The translations under genes and the position numbers were made by a program. From NCBI RefSeq assembly GCF_001905385.1, contig NZ_LIPF01000008.1, forward strand, positions 248,001-312,000: a stretch of DNA of 64,000 bases. The letters run 5' to 3'. Numbering within the stretch: the stretch's first letter is position 1; every line of letters starts with the position of its first letter. Under the pieces are notes generated by a model. The model worked only from the letters and a program-made list of their open reading frames with translations, ran no database searches and was not told where the DNA came from. The stretch comes from Streptomyces sp. CB02414 (GTDB lineage: Bacteria; Actinomycetota; Actinomycetes; Streptomycetales; Streptomycetaceae). Positions 38,174 through 46,964 of this stretch are shown piece after piece.

Positions 38174-39007
38174 ATGAAGATCCTCATCAGCGCCGACATG
38201 GAAGGCGCCACCGGTGTCACCTGGCCGGCCGACGTGCTGCCGGGGACTCCGCAGTGGGAGCGGTGCCGCTCGATGTTCACCTCGGACGTGAACGCGGCCG
38301 TCCAGGGCTTCCTCGACGGCGGGGCCGACGAGGTGCTGGTCAACGAGGCGCACTGGACGATGCGCAATCTGCTCCTGGAGCAGCTCGACGAGCGGACGCA
38401 GATGCTCACCGGCCGGCACAAGGCGCTGTCCATGGTGGAGGGCGTCCAGCACGGGGACGTGGACGGCATCGCGTTCATCGGGTACCACGCGGGCGCCGGT
38501 ATGGAGGGCGTCCTCGCGCACACCTTCCTCGCCAACCAGATCACCGGTGTCTGGCTGAACGACGTACGGGCCAGTGAGGGTCTGCTCAACGCGCACGTCG
38601 TCGCCGAGTACGGGGTGCCGGTCGTGCTGGTCACCGGGGACGACGTGGCCTGCGAGGACGCACTCGGGTACGCGCCCGGGGCACTGAAGGTCGCGGTCAA
38701 GGACCATGTGTCGCGGTACGCGGCCGTGTGCCGTACGCCGGCCAGGACCGCCGCCGACATCCGGGCGGCGGCCAAGGAGGCGGCCGCGCTCGCGGTGCGG
38801 CACGAACCGGTCAGCGGCGGGCCCTTCACCGTCGCCGTGGAGTTCGACGCCGAGCACCTGGCGGCGGCCTCGACCGTCGTGCCGGGTGTGGCCCGCATCG
38901 GCGAGCGCAAGGTGGCGTACACCCACGAGACCATGTTCGAGGCGATCCGTACCTTCAAGGCGGTCACCACGATCGCCTCGGCCGCCGTGGAGGAGCAGTA
39001 TGGCTGA
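38174..39007 (+). CDS. M55-family D-aminopeptidase (DppA-like)
   Basis: Zinc aminopeptidase acting on D-amino-acid peptides. 277 residues starting MKILISADMEGATGV, where Asp8 and Glu10 of the SADMEG motif are metal ligands. Further family blocks are ADEVLVNEAHWTMRNLL, GIAFIGYHAGAGMEGVLAHTF and NAHVVAEYGVPVVLVTGDD. In Bacillus, DppA cuts D-Ala peptides and is linked to peptide uptake. The stop overlaps the next peptidase start by 8 bases, the first of a coupled run of peptidase genes. Confidence 0.92.
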   Translation: MKILISADMEGATGVTWPADVLPGTPQWERCRSMFTSDVNAAVQGFLDGGADEVLVNEAHWTMRNLLLEQLDERTQMLTGRHKALSMVEGVQHGDVDGIAFIGYHAGAGMEGVLAHTFLANQITGVWLNDVRASEGLLNAHVVAEYGVPVVLVTGDDVACEDALGYAPGALKVAVKDHVSRYAAVCRTPARTAADIRAAAKEAAALAVRHEPVSGGPFTVAVEFDAEHLAAASTVVPGVARIGERKVAYTHETMFEAIRTFKAVTTIASAAVEEQYG

Positions 39008-40325
39008 GCAGCAGTCCGGGCAGACGGGCGCACAGGCGCTGGACGAGGTCGTGCGGTTCACGTCCGACCTCATCCGGATCGACACGACGAACCGGGGCGG
39101 CGGCGACTGCCGGGAGCGCCCGGCCGCCGAGTACGCCGCCGCGCGGCTCGCCGAGGCAGGGATCGAGCCGACGCTGCTGGAGCGGACCGAGGGCCGGACC
39201 AACGTCGTCGCCCGCGTCGAGGGCACCGACCCGTCGGCCGGCGCGCTCCTCGTGCACGGGCACCTGGACGTGGTGCCCGCCGAGGCCGCCGACTGGAGCG
39301 TCGACCCGTTCTCCGGGGAGATCCGCGACGGGGTCGTCTGGGGTCGCGGCGCCGTCGACATGAAGAACATGGACGCGATGATCCTGGCCGCCGTCCGCGA
39401 CTGGGCCCGGCAGGGAGTACGGCCCCGGCGGGACATCGTGATCGCGTTCACCGCGGACGAGGAGGCCAGCGCCGAGGACGGCTCCGGCTTCCTCGCCGAC
39501 CGGCACGCCGCCCTGTTCGAGGGCTGCACCGAGGGCGTCAGCGAGTCCGGGGCGTTCACCTTCCACGACGGCGCCGGACGGCAGTTCTACCCCATCGCCG
39601 CCGGTGAGCGCGGCACGGGCTGGGTCAAGCTCACCGCGCGCGGGCGGGCCGGCCACGGGTCCAAGGTGAACGCGGAGAACGCGGTCACCCGCCTCGCCGC
39701 GGCGGTCACCCGCATCGGCGACCACGAGTGGCCGCTGCGCCTGACCCCGACCGTGCGCGCCGCGCTGGGCGAACTCGCCGCCGTCTACGGCATCGACACC
39801 GACCTGAACGACGTGGACGCGCTGCTCGACAAGCTGGGCCCCGCCGCCAAGCTGGTCGAGGCCACCGTCCGCAACAGCAGCAACCCGACCATGCTGGACG
39901 CCGGCTACAAGGTCAACGTCATCCCCGGGGAGGCCGTCGCCTACGTGGACGGGCGGTTCCTGCACGGCTGCGAGGACGAGTTCCGCGCCACCCTCGACCG
40001 GCTCACCGGCCCGGACGTCACCTGGGAGTTCGCCCACCGCGAGGTCGCCCTCCAGGCGCCGGTGGACTCGCCGACGTACGCCAGGATGCGCGCCGCCGTC
40101 GAGGAGTTCGCCCCGGAGGGGCACGTGGTGCCGTACTGCATGTCCGGCGGCACGGACGCCAAGCAGTTCTCCCGGCTGGGGATCACCGGCTACGGGTTCG
40201 CGCCGTTGAAGCTGCCCGAGGGCTTCGACTACCAGGCCCTCTTCCACGGAGTGGACGAACGCGTCCCCGTCGAGGCGCTGCACTTCGGCGTGCGTGTCCT
40301 CGACCGCTTCCTGCGCACGGCCTAG
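39000..40325 (+). CDS. M20-family metallopeptidase (dipeptidase/deacylase type)
   Basis: 441 residues with the M20 metal site LVHGHLDVVPAEAADW, WGRGAVDMKNMDAM, and the general base pair in TADEEASAEDGSG. Dimerisation lid domain begins near TARGRAGHGSKVNAENAV, and the final ligand is in MSGGTDAKQFSRLG. M20 peptidases split di- or tripeptides or acyl amino acids. ATG 39000 overlaps the M55 stop by 8 bases, so the two are translated together. Confidence 0.92.
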   Translation: MAEQQSGQTGAQALDEVVRFTSDLIRIDTTNRGGGDCRERPAAEYAAARLAEAGIEPTLLERTEGRTNVVARVEGTDPSAGALLVHGHLDVVPAEAADWSVDPFSGEIRDGVVWGRGAVDMKNMDAMILAAVRDWARQGVRPRRDIVIAFTADEEASAEDGSGFLADRHAALFEGCTEGVSESGAFTFHDGAGRQFYPIAAGERGTGWVKLTARGRAGHGSKVNAENAVTRLAAAVTRIGDHEWPLRLTPTVRAALGELAAVYGIDTDLNDVDALLDKLGPAAKLVEATVRNSSNPTMLDAGYKVNVIPGEAVAYVDGRFLHGCEDEFRATLDRLTGPDVTWEFAHREVALQAPVDSPTYARMRAAVEEFAPEGHVVPYCMSGGTDAKQFSRLGITGYGFAPLKLPEGFDYQALFHGVDERVPVEALHFGVRVLDRFLRTA

Positions 40326-40367
40326 GCGACGGCCGGGGACCGCACCGAGAAGGAGCTGGAGGAAAGA

Positions 40368-42335
40368 GTGGGGGAGTCAGTGCAGACCCTGCCGTACGGG
40401 TCGTGGCCGTCGCCGGTCGACGCGGCCCTCGCCGCCGCGCACGACGGGCGGCCCGACGACGTGGCCTTCGTCGGCGACGAGGTGTGGTGGACCGCGCCCC
40501 GGCCCGCCGAGGGCGGCCGGCGCACGCTCGTGCGGCGGCACCCCGATGGCACGGAGGAGCCGGTGCTGCCCGCGCCGTGGAACGTGCGCAGCCGCGTCCT
40601 CGAGTACGGCGGCCGGCCCTGGGCGGCGCAGCTGACCGACGCGGGGCCGCTGGCCGTCTTCGTGCACTTCGCCGACCAGCGCCTGTACTCCTACGAGCCG
40701 GGCGTCGGCGAGCCGCGTCCGCTGACGCCCGTCTCCCCGGTGGGCGGCGGGCTGCGCTGGGCCGAGCCGGAGCTGCGACCCGAGCGCGGCGAGGTGTGGT
40801 GCGTCCTGGAGGAGTTCACCGGTGACGGGCCCACCGACGTGCGCCGGGTCTCCGTCGCGGTGCCGCTGGACGGCTCGGCCGCCGGGGACCGGACCGCGGT
40901 GCGCGAACTCACCGGTGAACGCCACCGGTTCGTCACCGGGCCCCGTCCCTCGCCCGACGGGCGGCGCGCGGCCTGGCTCGCCTGGGACCACCCCCGTATG
41001 CCCTGGGACGGCACCGAGCTGATCGTCGCGGACGTCGGCGCCGACGGCACCTTCCGGGACGCCCGGACCGTCGCGGGCGGGCCCGAGGAGTCGGTCGCCC
41101 AGGTCGACTGGGCGCCCGACGGCGCCCTGCTGTACGCCTCCGACCGCACCGGCTGGTGGAACCTCTACCGCGACGGACAGCCGCTGTGCGCCCGCGAGGA
41201 GGAGTTCGGCGGACCGCTGTGGAAGCTCGGGCAGCGCTGGTTCGCGCCGCTGGACAGCGGCCTGATCGCCGTCGTGCACGGCCGCGGCGCCACCGCCCTC
41301 GGCATACTCGACCCCGAGACCGGCGAGGTCGTCGACGCGGCCGGTCCCTGGACCGAGTTCACCACGAGCCTCGCCGTCCAGGGCGAGCGCGTCGTCGCCG
41401 TCGGCGCGAGCCCGCGCAGCGCCTACGAGGTGGTCGAGCTGGACGCCCGCACCGGCCGGACCCGGGTGATCGGCGCCCCGCACGAGGACGCCGTCGACCC
41501 GGCGTACTACCCCGAGCCGCACAGCCGCACCTTCACCGGCCCCGACGGCCGCGAGATCCACGCCCACGTCCATCCGCCGCACAACCCCGGCTTCCGCGCA
41601 CCGGACGGTGAACTGCCGCCGTACGTGATCTGGGCCCACGGCGGCCCCACCGGCCGCTCGCCCCTCGTCCTCGACCTGGGGATCGCCTACTTCACCTCCC
41701 GCGGCATCGGCGTCGCCGAGGTCAACTACGGCGGCTCCACCGGGTACGGCCGGGAGTACCGCAACCGGCTGCGGGAGCAGTGGGGCGTCGTCGACGTCGA
41801 GGACTGTGCCGCCGTCGCCCTCGCCCTCGCCGACGAGGGCGCCGCCGACCGCGAGCGGCTCGCCGTGCGCGGCGGCAGCGCCGGCGGCTGGACCTCCGCC
41901 GCCTCCCTCGCCACCACCGACGTCTACGCCTGCGGCACCGTCATCTACCCGGTCCTCGACCTGACCGGCTGGGCCACGGGAGGGACCCACGACTTCGAGT
42001 CGCAGTACCTGGAGAGCCTGATCGGGCCGCACGCCGAGGTGCCCGGCCGGTACGCGGAGCGGTCGCCGGTCGCACACGCGGACCAGGTCACCGCGCCTTT
42101 CCTGTTGCTCCAGGGGCTGGACGACGTGATCTGTCCCCCCGTGCAGTGCGAGCGGTTCCTCGACCGCATGGCGGGCCGGGGGGTGCCGCACGCGTACCTC
42201 GCCTTCGAGGGCGAGGGACACGGATTCCGGCGGGCTCGGACCATGGTGCGCGCCCTGGAGGCGGAACTCTCCCTCTACGCCCAGGTCTTCGGCCTGAACC
42301 GGCCGGACATCCCCACCCTGGAGCTGACCAGGTGA
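40368..42335 (+). CDS. S9-family prolyl oligopeptidase-like serine peptidase
   Basis: 655 residues. The N-terminal two thirds form a WD/beta-propeller-like region (repeats such as VSVAVPLDGS, VAQVDWAPDGALLYASDRTG). The C-terminal alpha/beta hydrolase has nucleophile Ser504 in RGGSAGGW, Asp in LLQGLDDVICP and His in GEGHGFRR. YVIWAHGGPTGRS contributes the oxyanion hole. S9 enzymes of this build cleave acylaminoacyl or proline-containing peptides. GTG 40368 has GGAGGAAA upstream. No signal peptide, so intracellular. Its stop overlaps the next gene start (GTGA). Confidence 0.92.
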   Translation: MGESVQTLPYGSWPSPVDAALAAAHDGRPDDVAFVGDEVWWTAPRPAEGGRRTLVRRHPDGTEEPVLPAPWNVRSRVLEYGGRPWAAQLTDAGPLAVFVHFADQRLYSYEPGVGEPRPLTPVSPVGGGLRWAEPELRPERGEVWCVLEEFTGDGPTDVRRVSVAVPLDGSAAGDRTAVRELTGERHRFVTGPRPSPDGRRAAWLAWDHPRMPWDGTELIVADVGADGTFRDARTVAGGPEESVAQVDWAPDGALLYASDRTGWWNLYRDGQPLCAREEEFGGPLWKLGQRWFAPLDSGLIAVVHGRGATALGILDPETGEVVDAAGPWTEFTTSLAVQGERVVAVGASPRSAYEVVELDARTGRTRVIGAPHEDAVDPAYYPEPHSRTFTGPDGREIHAHVHPPHNPGFRAPDGELPPYVIWAHGGPTGRSPLVLDLGIAYFTSRGIGVAEVNYGGSTGYGREYRNRLREQWGVVDVEDCAAVALALADEGAADRERLAVRGGSAGGWTSAASLATTDVYACGTVIYPVLDLTGWATGGTHDFESQYLESLIGPHAEVPGRYAERSPVAHADQVTAPFLLLQGLDDVICPPVQCERFLDRMAGRGVPHAYLAFEGEGHGFRRARTMVRALEAELSLYAQVFGLNRPDIPTLELTR

Positions 42336-43255
42336 AGCCCCTGAACCGGCCGGCCCGGCTCGCCCCCGGCGCCCGGATCGCGGTCGTCGCGCCCAGCGGG
42401 CCCGTACCGGAGGAGCGGCTGCAGGCGGGACTGGACATGCTGCGCGGCTGGGACCTGGACCCGGTCGTGGCCCCGCACGTCCTGGACCGGCACCCGTCCT
42501 TCGACTACCTCGCGGGCACCGACGCTGACCGCGCCGCCGACCTCCAGGCCGCCTGGTGCGACCCGTCCGTCGACGCCGTGCTGTGCGCCCGCGGCGGGTA
42601 CGGCGCCCAGCGCATGGCCGACCTGCTCGACTGGGAGGCGATGCGGGCGGCCGGGCCGAAGGTGTTCGTCGGCTTCAGCGACATCACCGCGCTGCACGAG
42701 GCCTTCGCCACCCGCCTCGGTCTGGTCACCCTGCACGGGCCGATGGCCGCCGGGATCGACTTCCTCAAGAACGCGCGGGCACAGAAGCACCTGAAGGACA
42801 CCCTGTTCGTCCCGGACACGGTCCGCGTCATCGCCTCCGACGGCACGCCCATGGTCCCCGGCCGGGCGCGGGGCGTCACCCTCGGCGGCTGCCTCGCCCT
42901 GCTCGCCGCCGAGATCGGCACCCCGCACGCCCGCACCTCCGCGCATGGCGGGCTGCTGTGCCTGGAGGACGTGGGGGAGGAGACGTACCGGCTCGACCGC
43001 TACCTCACCCAGCTGCTGCGGGCCGGCCTGCTCGACGGGGTCGCCGGGGTGCTGCTCGGCTCCTGGCACGAGTGCGAGCCCCGCGAGAAGCTGCGGCCGA
43101 TGCTGGCCGACCGGCTCGGCGGCCTCGGCGTGCCGGTCGTCGAGGACTTCGGCTTCGGACACCGCGAGGGCGCGCTGACCGTCCCGTTCGGCGTCGCGGC
43201 GGAACTCGACGCGGACGCGGGCACCCTGACGCTGGACGAACCGGCCCTGCGCTGA
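42332..43255 (+). CDS. S66-family LD-carboxypeptidase (LdcA-like)
   Basis: Removes the terminal D-Ala from muropeptide tetrapeptides during cell-wall recycling. 307 residues. Family marks: GARIAVVAPSGPVPEERL, ARGGYGAQRMADLLDW, nucleophile Ser116 in VGFSDITALHEAF, and the catalytic Glu/His in LLCLEDVGEETYRLDR and FGFGHREGALTVPFG. GTG overlaps the S9 stop by 4 bases. As the last of four peptidase genes, it suggests that the cluster handles peptides from peptidoglycan turnover. Confidence 0.92.
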   Translation: MKPLNRPARLAPGARIAVVAPSGPVPEERLQAGLDMLRGWDLDPVVAPHVLDRHPSFDYLAGTDADRAADLQAAWCDPSVDAVLCARGGYGAQRMADLLDWEAMRAAGPKVFVGFSDITALHEAFATRLGLVTLHGPMAAGIDFLKNARAQKHLKDTLFVPDTVRVIASDGTPMVPGRARGVTLGGCLALLAAEIGTPHARTSAHGGLLCLEDVGEETYRLDRYLTQLLRAGLLDGVAGVLLGSWHECEPREKLRPMLADRLGGLGVPVVEDFGFGHREGALTVPFGVAAELDADAGTLTLDEPALR

Positions 43256-43291
43256 GCCGCGCCCCGCACCCACCCGTCGTAGGCTGGCGGA

Positions 43292-43870
43292 ATGCCGCAC
43301 AACGCATCCCGCCACCTCGCCGAGGGCCCGCGCGTGGGCATACGGCACTTCACCTACGAGGATGGTGCCGAGTTCACCGCCCGAGCCCGGGAGAGCAAGG
43401 ACCTGCACCATCCGTGGCTCTTCCCGCCGGACAGCGTCCAGGCGTACGAGGCCTACGCGGCCCGGCTGATCGAGGACCCCACCAAGGCCGGGTTCCTGAT
43501 CTGCGAGAAGGACGCGGACAAGGGTTCGGGAACGGCGGACGGCGGCGCCATCGCCGGGTTCGTCAACATCAACAACATCGTGCACGGCGGCTTCCTCAGC
43601 GGCGCGCTCGGCTACGGCGCGTTCGCCCACGCGGCCGGGCGGGGGCTGATGCGCGAGGGGCTGGACCTCGTCGTCCGGTACGCCTTCGGGCCGATGCGGC
43701 TGCACCGGCTGGAGATCAACGTGCAGCCGGGCAACGCCGCCTCCATCGCGCTGGCCCGCGCCTGCGGCTTCCACCTGGAGGGCTTCTCGCCCCGCATGCT
43801 CCACATCGACGGCGCCTGGCGGGACCACCAGCGCTGGGCCATCACCGCCGAGAGCCTGACTTCCGGTTGA
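43292..43870 (+). CDS. GNAT-family N-acetyltransferase, RimJ-like
   Basis: 192 residues resembling ribosomal-protein/N-terminal acetyltransferases: VGIRHFTYEDGAEFTARARESKDLH, GGFLSGALGYGAFAHAAGRGLMREGL and LHRLEINVQPGNAASIALARACGF, followed by LEGFSPRMLHIDGAWRDH (parts). The acetyl-CoA loop is the AHAAGRGLM region. The substrate is unknown. ATG 43292, 36 bases after ldcA. Confidence 0.87.
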   Translation: MPHNASRHLAEGPRVGIRHFTYEDGAEFTARARESKDLHHPWLFPPDSVQAYEAYAARLIEDPTKAGFLICEKDADKGSGTADGGAIAGFVNINNIVHGGFLSGALGYGAFAHAAGRGLMREGLDLVVRYAFGPMRLHRLEINVQPGNAASIALARACGFHLEGFSPRMLHIDGAWRDHQRWAITAESLTSG

Positions 43871-43936
43871 CCACCCCCGCCGAATGTCCGTGGGCGCCCT
43901 GTTCAGCGGGCCCGGGACCGGCTTCCATGGGGAAGC

Positions 43937-45934
43937 GTGACGACGATCCGCCGTGAGGTACTGACGCTGCCCGCCGCCCCGCTCGGCCCGGACAACCCCC
44001 TGCCGCCGCTGCGCCCCCTGGACGAAGCCCACCGCATCGACGAACGAGACCGGGCCGGCCTGCCCCGCGACATGGCCCGCCAGGTCGGTTACGCACCACT
44101 GCGCAGCCTGCTGCCCGCGCCGGTCCGGGACGGTTACGGGCGGGTGCGCGAGCCCCGCGAGTTCGACGCCCTCGTCCTCGAGAACGACCGGCTGCGGGCC
44201 ACCGTCCTGCCCGCCCTGGGCGGCCGCGTCACCTCCCTCTTCCACAAACCGACCGACCGCGAACTGCTCTACGTGAACCCGGTCCTCCAGCCCGCCAACT
44301 TCGCCCTCAACGGCGCCTGGTTCTCCGGCGGCATCGAGTGGAACATCGGCGCCACCGGGCACACCACCCTCTCCTGCTCGCCCGTGCACGCCGCGCGCGT
44401 GCCCGCCCCCGACGGCGGACCGATGCTGCGCCTGTGGGAGTGGGAGCGGCTGCGCGACCTGCCCTTCCAGGTCGACCTGTGGCTTCCCGAGGGCTCGGAC
44501 TTCCTCCACGTCGGCGTCCGCGTCCGCAACCCGCACGAGCGCCCGCTCCCCACGTACTGGTGGTCCAACATCGCCGTGCCCGAGGACCGCCGCGTCCTCG
44601 CCCCCGCCGACGAGGCCTGGCTCTTCGGCTACGAGAGGCGGCTGCGCCGCGTGCCCGTCCCGTGCCACGACGGCGCCGACCGCACCTACCCGCGCAACAG
44701 CCGCTACCCCGCCGACTGGTTCTACGAGGTGCCGGACGGGCGGCGCCGCTGGATCGCCGCGCTCGACGAGCACGGGCACGGGCTGGTGCAGACGTCGACC
44801 GACGTGCTGCGCGGCCGGAAGCTGTTCGTGTGGGGCACGGGGCCGGGCGGGCGGCGCTGGCAGGAGTGGCTCACCGAGCCCGGCACCGGCGGCTACTGCG
44901 AGATCCAGGCCGGACTCGCCCGCACCCAGCTGGAACACGTCAAGCTGGAGGCGGAGAGCGAGGTGTCCTGGCTGGAGGCGTACGGGCCGCTCGACGCGGA
45001 CCCGCGGGGGGAGTGGCACACCGTGCTGCACCGGGCCGAGGACCGGCTGGAGGCGGTCCTGCCGCGCACCGGCGTGGACGCGGCCTACGAGGCCTGGCGG
45101 CCGTACGCCGACGCCGAGCCCGGCGAGCGCCTGGCCACCGGATCGGGGTGGGGCGCACTCGAAGTGCTCCGTGCGGGCTGGAAACTGGCCGGCACGCCCT
45201 TCGAGGAGGCCACCCTCGGCGAGGAGCAGCGGCCCTGGCTGCACCTCCTGCACGCCGGGGCGCTGCCGGAGCCCGACCACCACGCACCGCCCGGGGGCAC
45301 ACTGGTCGCCCGGCCCTGGCGGGACATGCTGGAGACCACGGCGGCCACACCGACCGCCGAGTACCACCTCGGAGTCGCGCAGTGGCACGGCGACGACCGG
45401 GCGCAGGCGGTGCGCAGCTGGGAGCGCGGCCTGAAGGAGGCCACCGCCCGCTGGCCGCTGCTGCGCTGCCTCGCCGTCGCCGACCGGGAGGACGGCCACC
45501 ACGAGCGGGCCGCCGACCGGTACGCGGAGGCCTTCGACGACCTGTGCGCACGGGTACGGGACGGGTCGCCCGCCTCCCGGCCCGAGCCGGACGCGGCGGA
45601 CCCCGGGAAGGCGGACCCCTGGACGGCGGTCACGGCCGCGCTCGGCGGCGAGGCGATCGGAGCGCTGCTCGCGGTCGGGCGCACGGCGGACGCCCGGTCC
45701 GTGTGGGAGTGGCTGGAGCCCGCCGTCCGCGCCCGCGGCCGGTTCCGGCTCACCGAGGCGGCGCTGCTGGCCGCCGAGGGCCGGAACGCCGAGGCACGGG
45801 CCGTCTTCGATGAGGGCTTCGAGGTCGCCGACCTGCGGGAGGGCGACGAGGTCGTCGGCCGGCTGTGGTCCCGGCTCACCGACGAACCGCTCCCCGCCCG
45901 GCACGACTTCAGGATGCGGCCGGACGGGGAGTGA
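43937..45934 (+). CDS. DUF5107 protein with C-terminal TPR region
   Basis: 665 residues. The first ~380 show a beta-supersandwich of the galactose-mutarotase type found in DUF5107 proteins: ATVLPALGGRVTSLFHK, ANFALNGAWFSGGIEWNIG, WWSNIAVPED and EWLTEPGTGGYCEIQAGLART (parts). The second half is helical with TPR-like pairs (TAEYHLGVAQWHGDDRAQAV, RCLAVADREDGHHERAADRY, LLAAEGRNAEARAVFDEG). The fold suggests carbohydrate binding or processing, but no activity is established. GTG 43937. It stands alone on the plus strand, possibly with its own promoter in the 66-base gap. Confidence 0.82.
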   Translation: MTTIRREVLTLPAAPLGPDNPLPPLRPLDEAHRIDERDRAGLPRDMARQVGYAPLRSLLPAPVRDGYGRVREPREFDALVLENDRLRATVLPALGGRVTSLFHKPTDRELLYVNPVLQPANFALNGAWFSGGIEWNIGATGHTTLSCSPVHAARVPAPDGGPMLRLWEWERLRDLPFQVDLWLPEGSDFLHVGVRVRNPHERPLPTYWWSNIAVPEDRRVLAPADEAWLFGYERRLRRVPVPCHDGADRTYPRNSRYPADWFYEVPDGRRRWIAALDEHGHGLVQTSTDVLRGRKLFVWGTGPGGRRWQEWLTEPGTGGYCEIQAGLARTQLEHVKLEAESEVSWLEAYGPLDADPRGEWHTVLHRAEDRLEAVLPRTGVDAAYEAWRPYADAEPGERLATGSGWGALEVLRAGWKLAGTPFEEATLGEEQRPWLHLLHAGALPEPDHHAPPGGTLVARPWRDMLETTAATPTAEYHLGVAQWHGDDRAQAVRSWERGLKEATARWPLLRCLAVADREDGHHERAADRYAEAFDDLCARVRDGSPASRPEPDAADPGKADPWTAVTAALGGEAIGALLAVGRTADARSVWEWLEPAVRARGRFRLTEAALLAAEGRNAEARAVFDEGFEVADLREGDEVVGRLWSRLTDEPLPARHDFRMRPDGE

Positions 45935-45952
45935 GCCCCGCCCGGCCCGGGA

Positions 45953-46300
45953 CTACGCGCGCCGGTCCGCGTACTCGTAGATCGTCCCGTCCGGGTGCCG
46001 GGCGATCAGGTTGCGGCCGGCGGGCGTCGCAACCGGTCCCGCGATGATGTCCGCGCCCAGCGAGCTGAGGACCCGGTGGGTCTCCTCGACGTCGGTCACG
46101 GCGACCGTCGCGGTCACCTTGCGCAACACCTCGAGCTGGGACTCGGGCCCGCTCATCAGCAGGAAGCAGCCGACGGCGGCGACTTGGACGCCGCCGCGTT
46201 CGAAGCGGTGCGCCTGGCCGCCGGCCAGGCCTTCGTAGAAGGGGATCGCCTTCTCCAGGTCGTCGACGTAGATGCGCAGTGTGGCTCCCAGAATGTCCAT
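45953..46300 (-). CDS. VOC-family protein
   Basis: 115 residues: GATLRIYVDDLEKAIPFYEGL, AVGCFLLMSGPESQLE, VAVTDVEETHRVLSSLGADI and NLIARHPDGTIYEYADRRA. The usual VOC metal or ligand positions cannot be assigned. ATG 46300 (MDILGATLRIY) gives the best fold; the frame continues upstream without similarity. Convergent with the DUF5107 gene, 18 bases apart. Confidence 0.83.
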   Translation of the reverse strand: MDILGATLRIYVDDLEKAIPFYEGLAGGQAHRFERGGVQVAAVGCFLLMSGPESQLEVLRKVTATVAVTDVEETHRVLSSLGADIIAGPVATPAGRNLIARHPDGTIYEYADRRA

Positions 46301-46382
46301 GCGGACGAGCCTAGTTGGGAGGTGCGCGGCCCCGGGCCACCGTCCCGCCCATGGACATCGTGGCCGCGGGTACCCGCAACAC

Positions 46383-46898
46383 ATGGACCGCATGGATCAT
46401 TTGGAACACCTGGACAAGCATCTGGTCGACGAACTGGCGCAGGTGGCACGCGAGACCGTGCGCGACGAGCTGCGGCAACAGACACGCAAGCAGCGCCGCA
46501 AGGCCACGCTGTACGCCGCGTCCGGTGCCGCCGCCCTGTACGCGGGCGCGGCCCTCGCGCTCACCGTGGGCCTGGCCCTCGCCGTCGGCCTGCCGGACTG
46601 GGCCGCCGCGCTGATCACGGCCGCCCTCCTGGGCGTCGCCGCCTACCTGCTGCGCGGCGCGGCCCGGCCGGGGGCCGCCCACGGAGCGGGCCACGGCCAG
46701 ACCCTCAGTGGTGGCGCGCCGGCCGCTCCGCCGAACGGGCTCGGCGTGCCGTACCCGCCGATGCCGCCGGTCGCACCCGGCGGTGCCGGCGGCGCGACCG
46801 GAGCTCCGGGGGCGGGCACGCCCGCGCCGGGCGCCACCGGGCCGGTGGCGCCGCGCCAGGACGACATCGACCCCGAGGCCCCGCACCGCCGCGGCTGA
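46383..46898 (+). CDS. Holin-X/phage-holin-superfamily-like membrane protein
   Basis: 171 residues. An amphipathic lead HLDKHLVDELAQVARETVRDEL is followed by a basic stretch QTRKQRRK and two membrane helices (YAASGAAALYAGAALALTVG and WAAALITAALLGVAAYLL), then a long Gly/Pro/Ala tail. This layout fits the Phage_holin_3_6 (actinobacterial Holin-X) group of small membrane proteins, which is chromosomal and not evidence of a prophage. ATG 46383 or 46392; neither has a strong ribosome site. Confidence 0.7.
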   Translation: MDRMDHLEHLDKHLVDELAQVARETVRDELRQQTRKQRRKATLYAASGAAALYAGAALALTVGLALAVGLPDWAAALITAALLGVAAYLLRGAARPGAAHGAGHGQTLSGGAPAAPPNGLGVPYPPMPPVAPGGAGGATGAPGAGTPAPGATGPVAPRQDDIDPEAPHRRG

Positions 46899-46919
46899 CC
46901 GGTCGCGGAACCTGACAGG

Positions 46920-46954
46920 AAGGCGCCCCCCGGGCCCGGTCCGGGAGGCGCCTT
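46920..46954. terminator. Bidirectional terminator between convergent genes
   Basis: AAGGCGCC pairs with GGCGCCTT, extended by CCCGG / CCGGG with one mismatch, loop of about 7 bases. The A/T ends provide short U-runs in both directions. It lies between the Holin-X-like gene and the LLM oxidoreductase gene. Confidence 0.8.
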
Positions 46955-46964
46955 GCTGCGCGGA

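Noticed and set aside
32098-39033. A 2,311-codon open frame on the minus strand across the MFS, phosphatase, methyltransferase and peptidase genes
   Set aside because: It lies antisense to several clear genes, its product is low-complexity Gly/Ala/Val/Arg sequence without domains, and such frames are common in high-GC DNA where stops are rare.
42275-45904. A 1,209-codon antisense frame over ldcA, GNAT and DUF5107 genes
   Set aside because: Same reason: no family features, and the plus-strand genes have clear motifs.
46383-46898. Prophage holin as a sign of a phage remnant
   Set aside because: Only an isolated two-helix protein of a chromosomal actinobacterial family; no lysin, capsid or integrase gene nearby.
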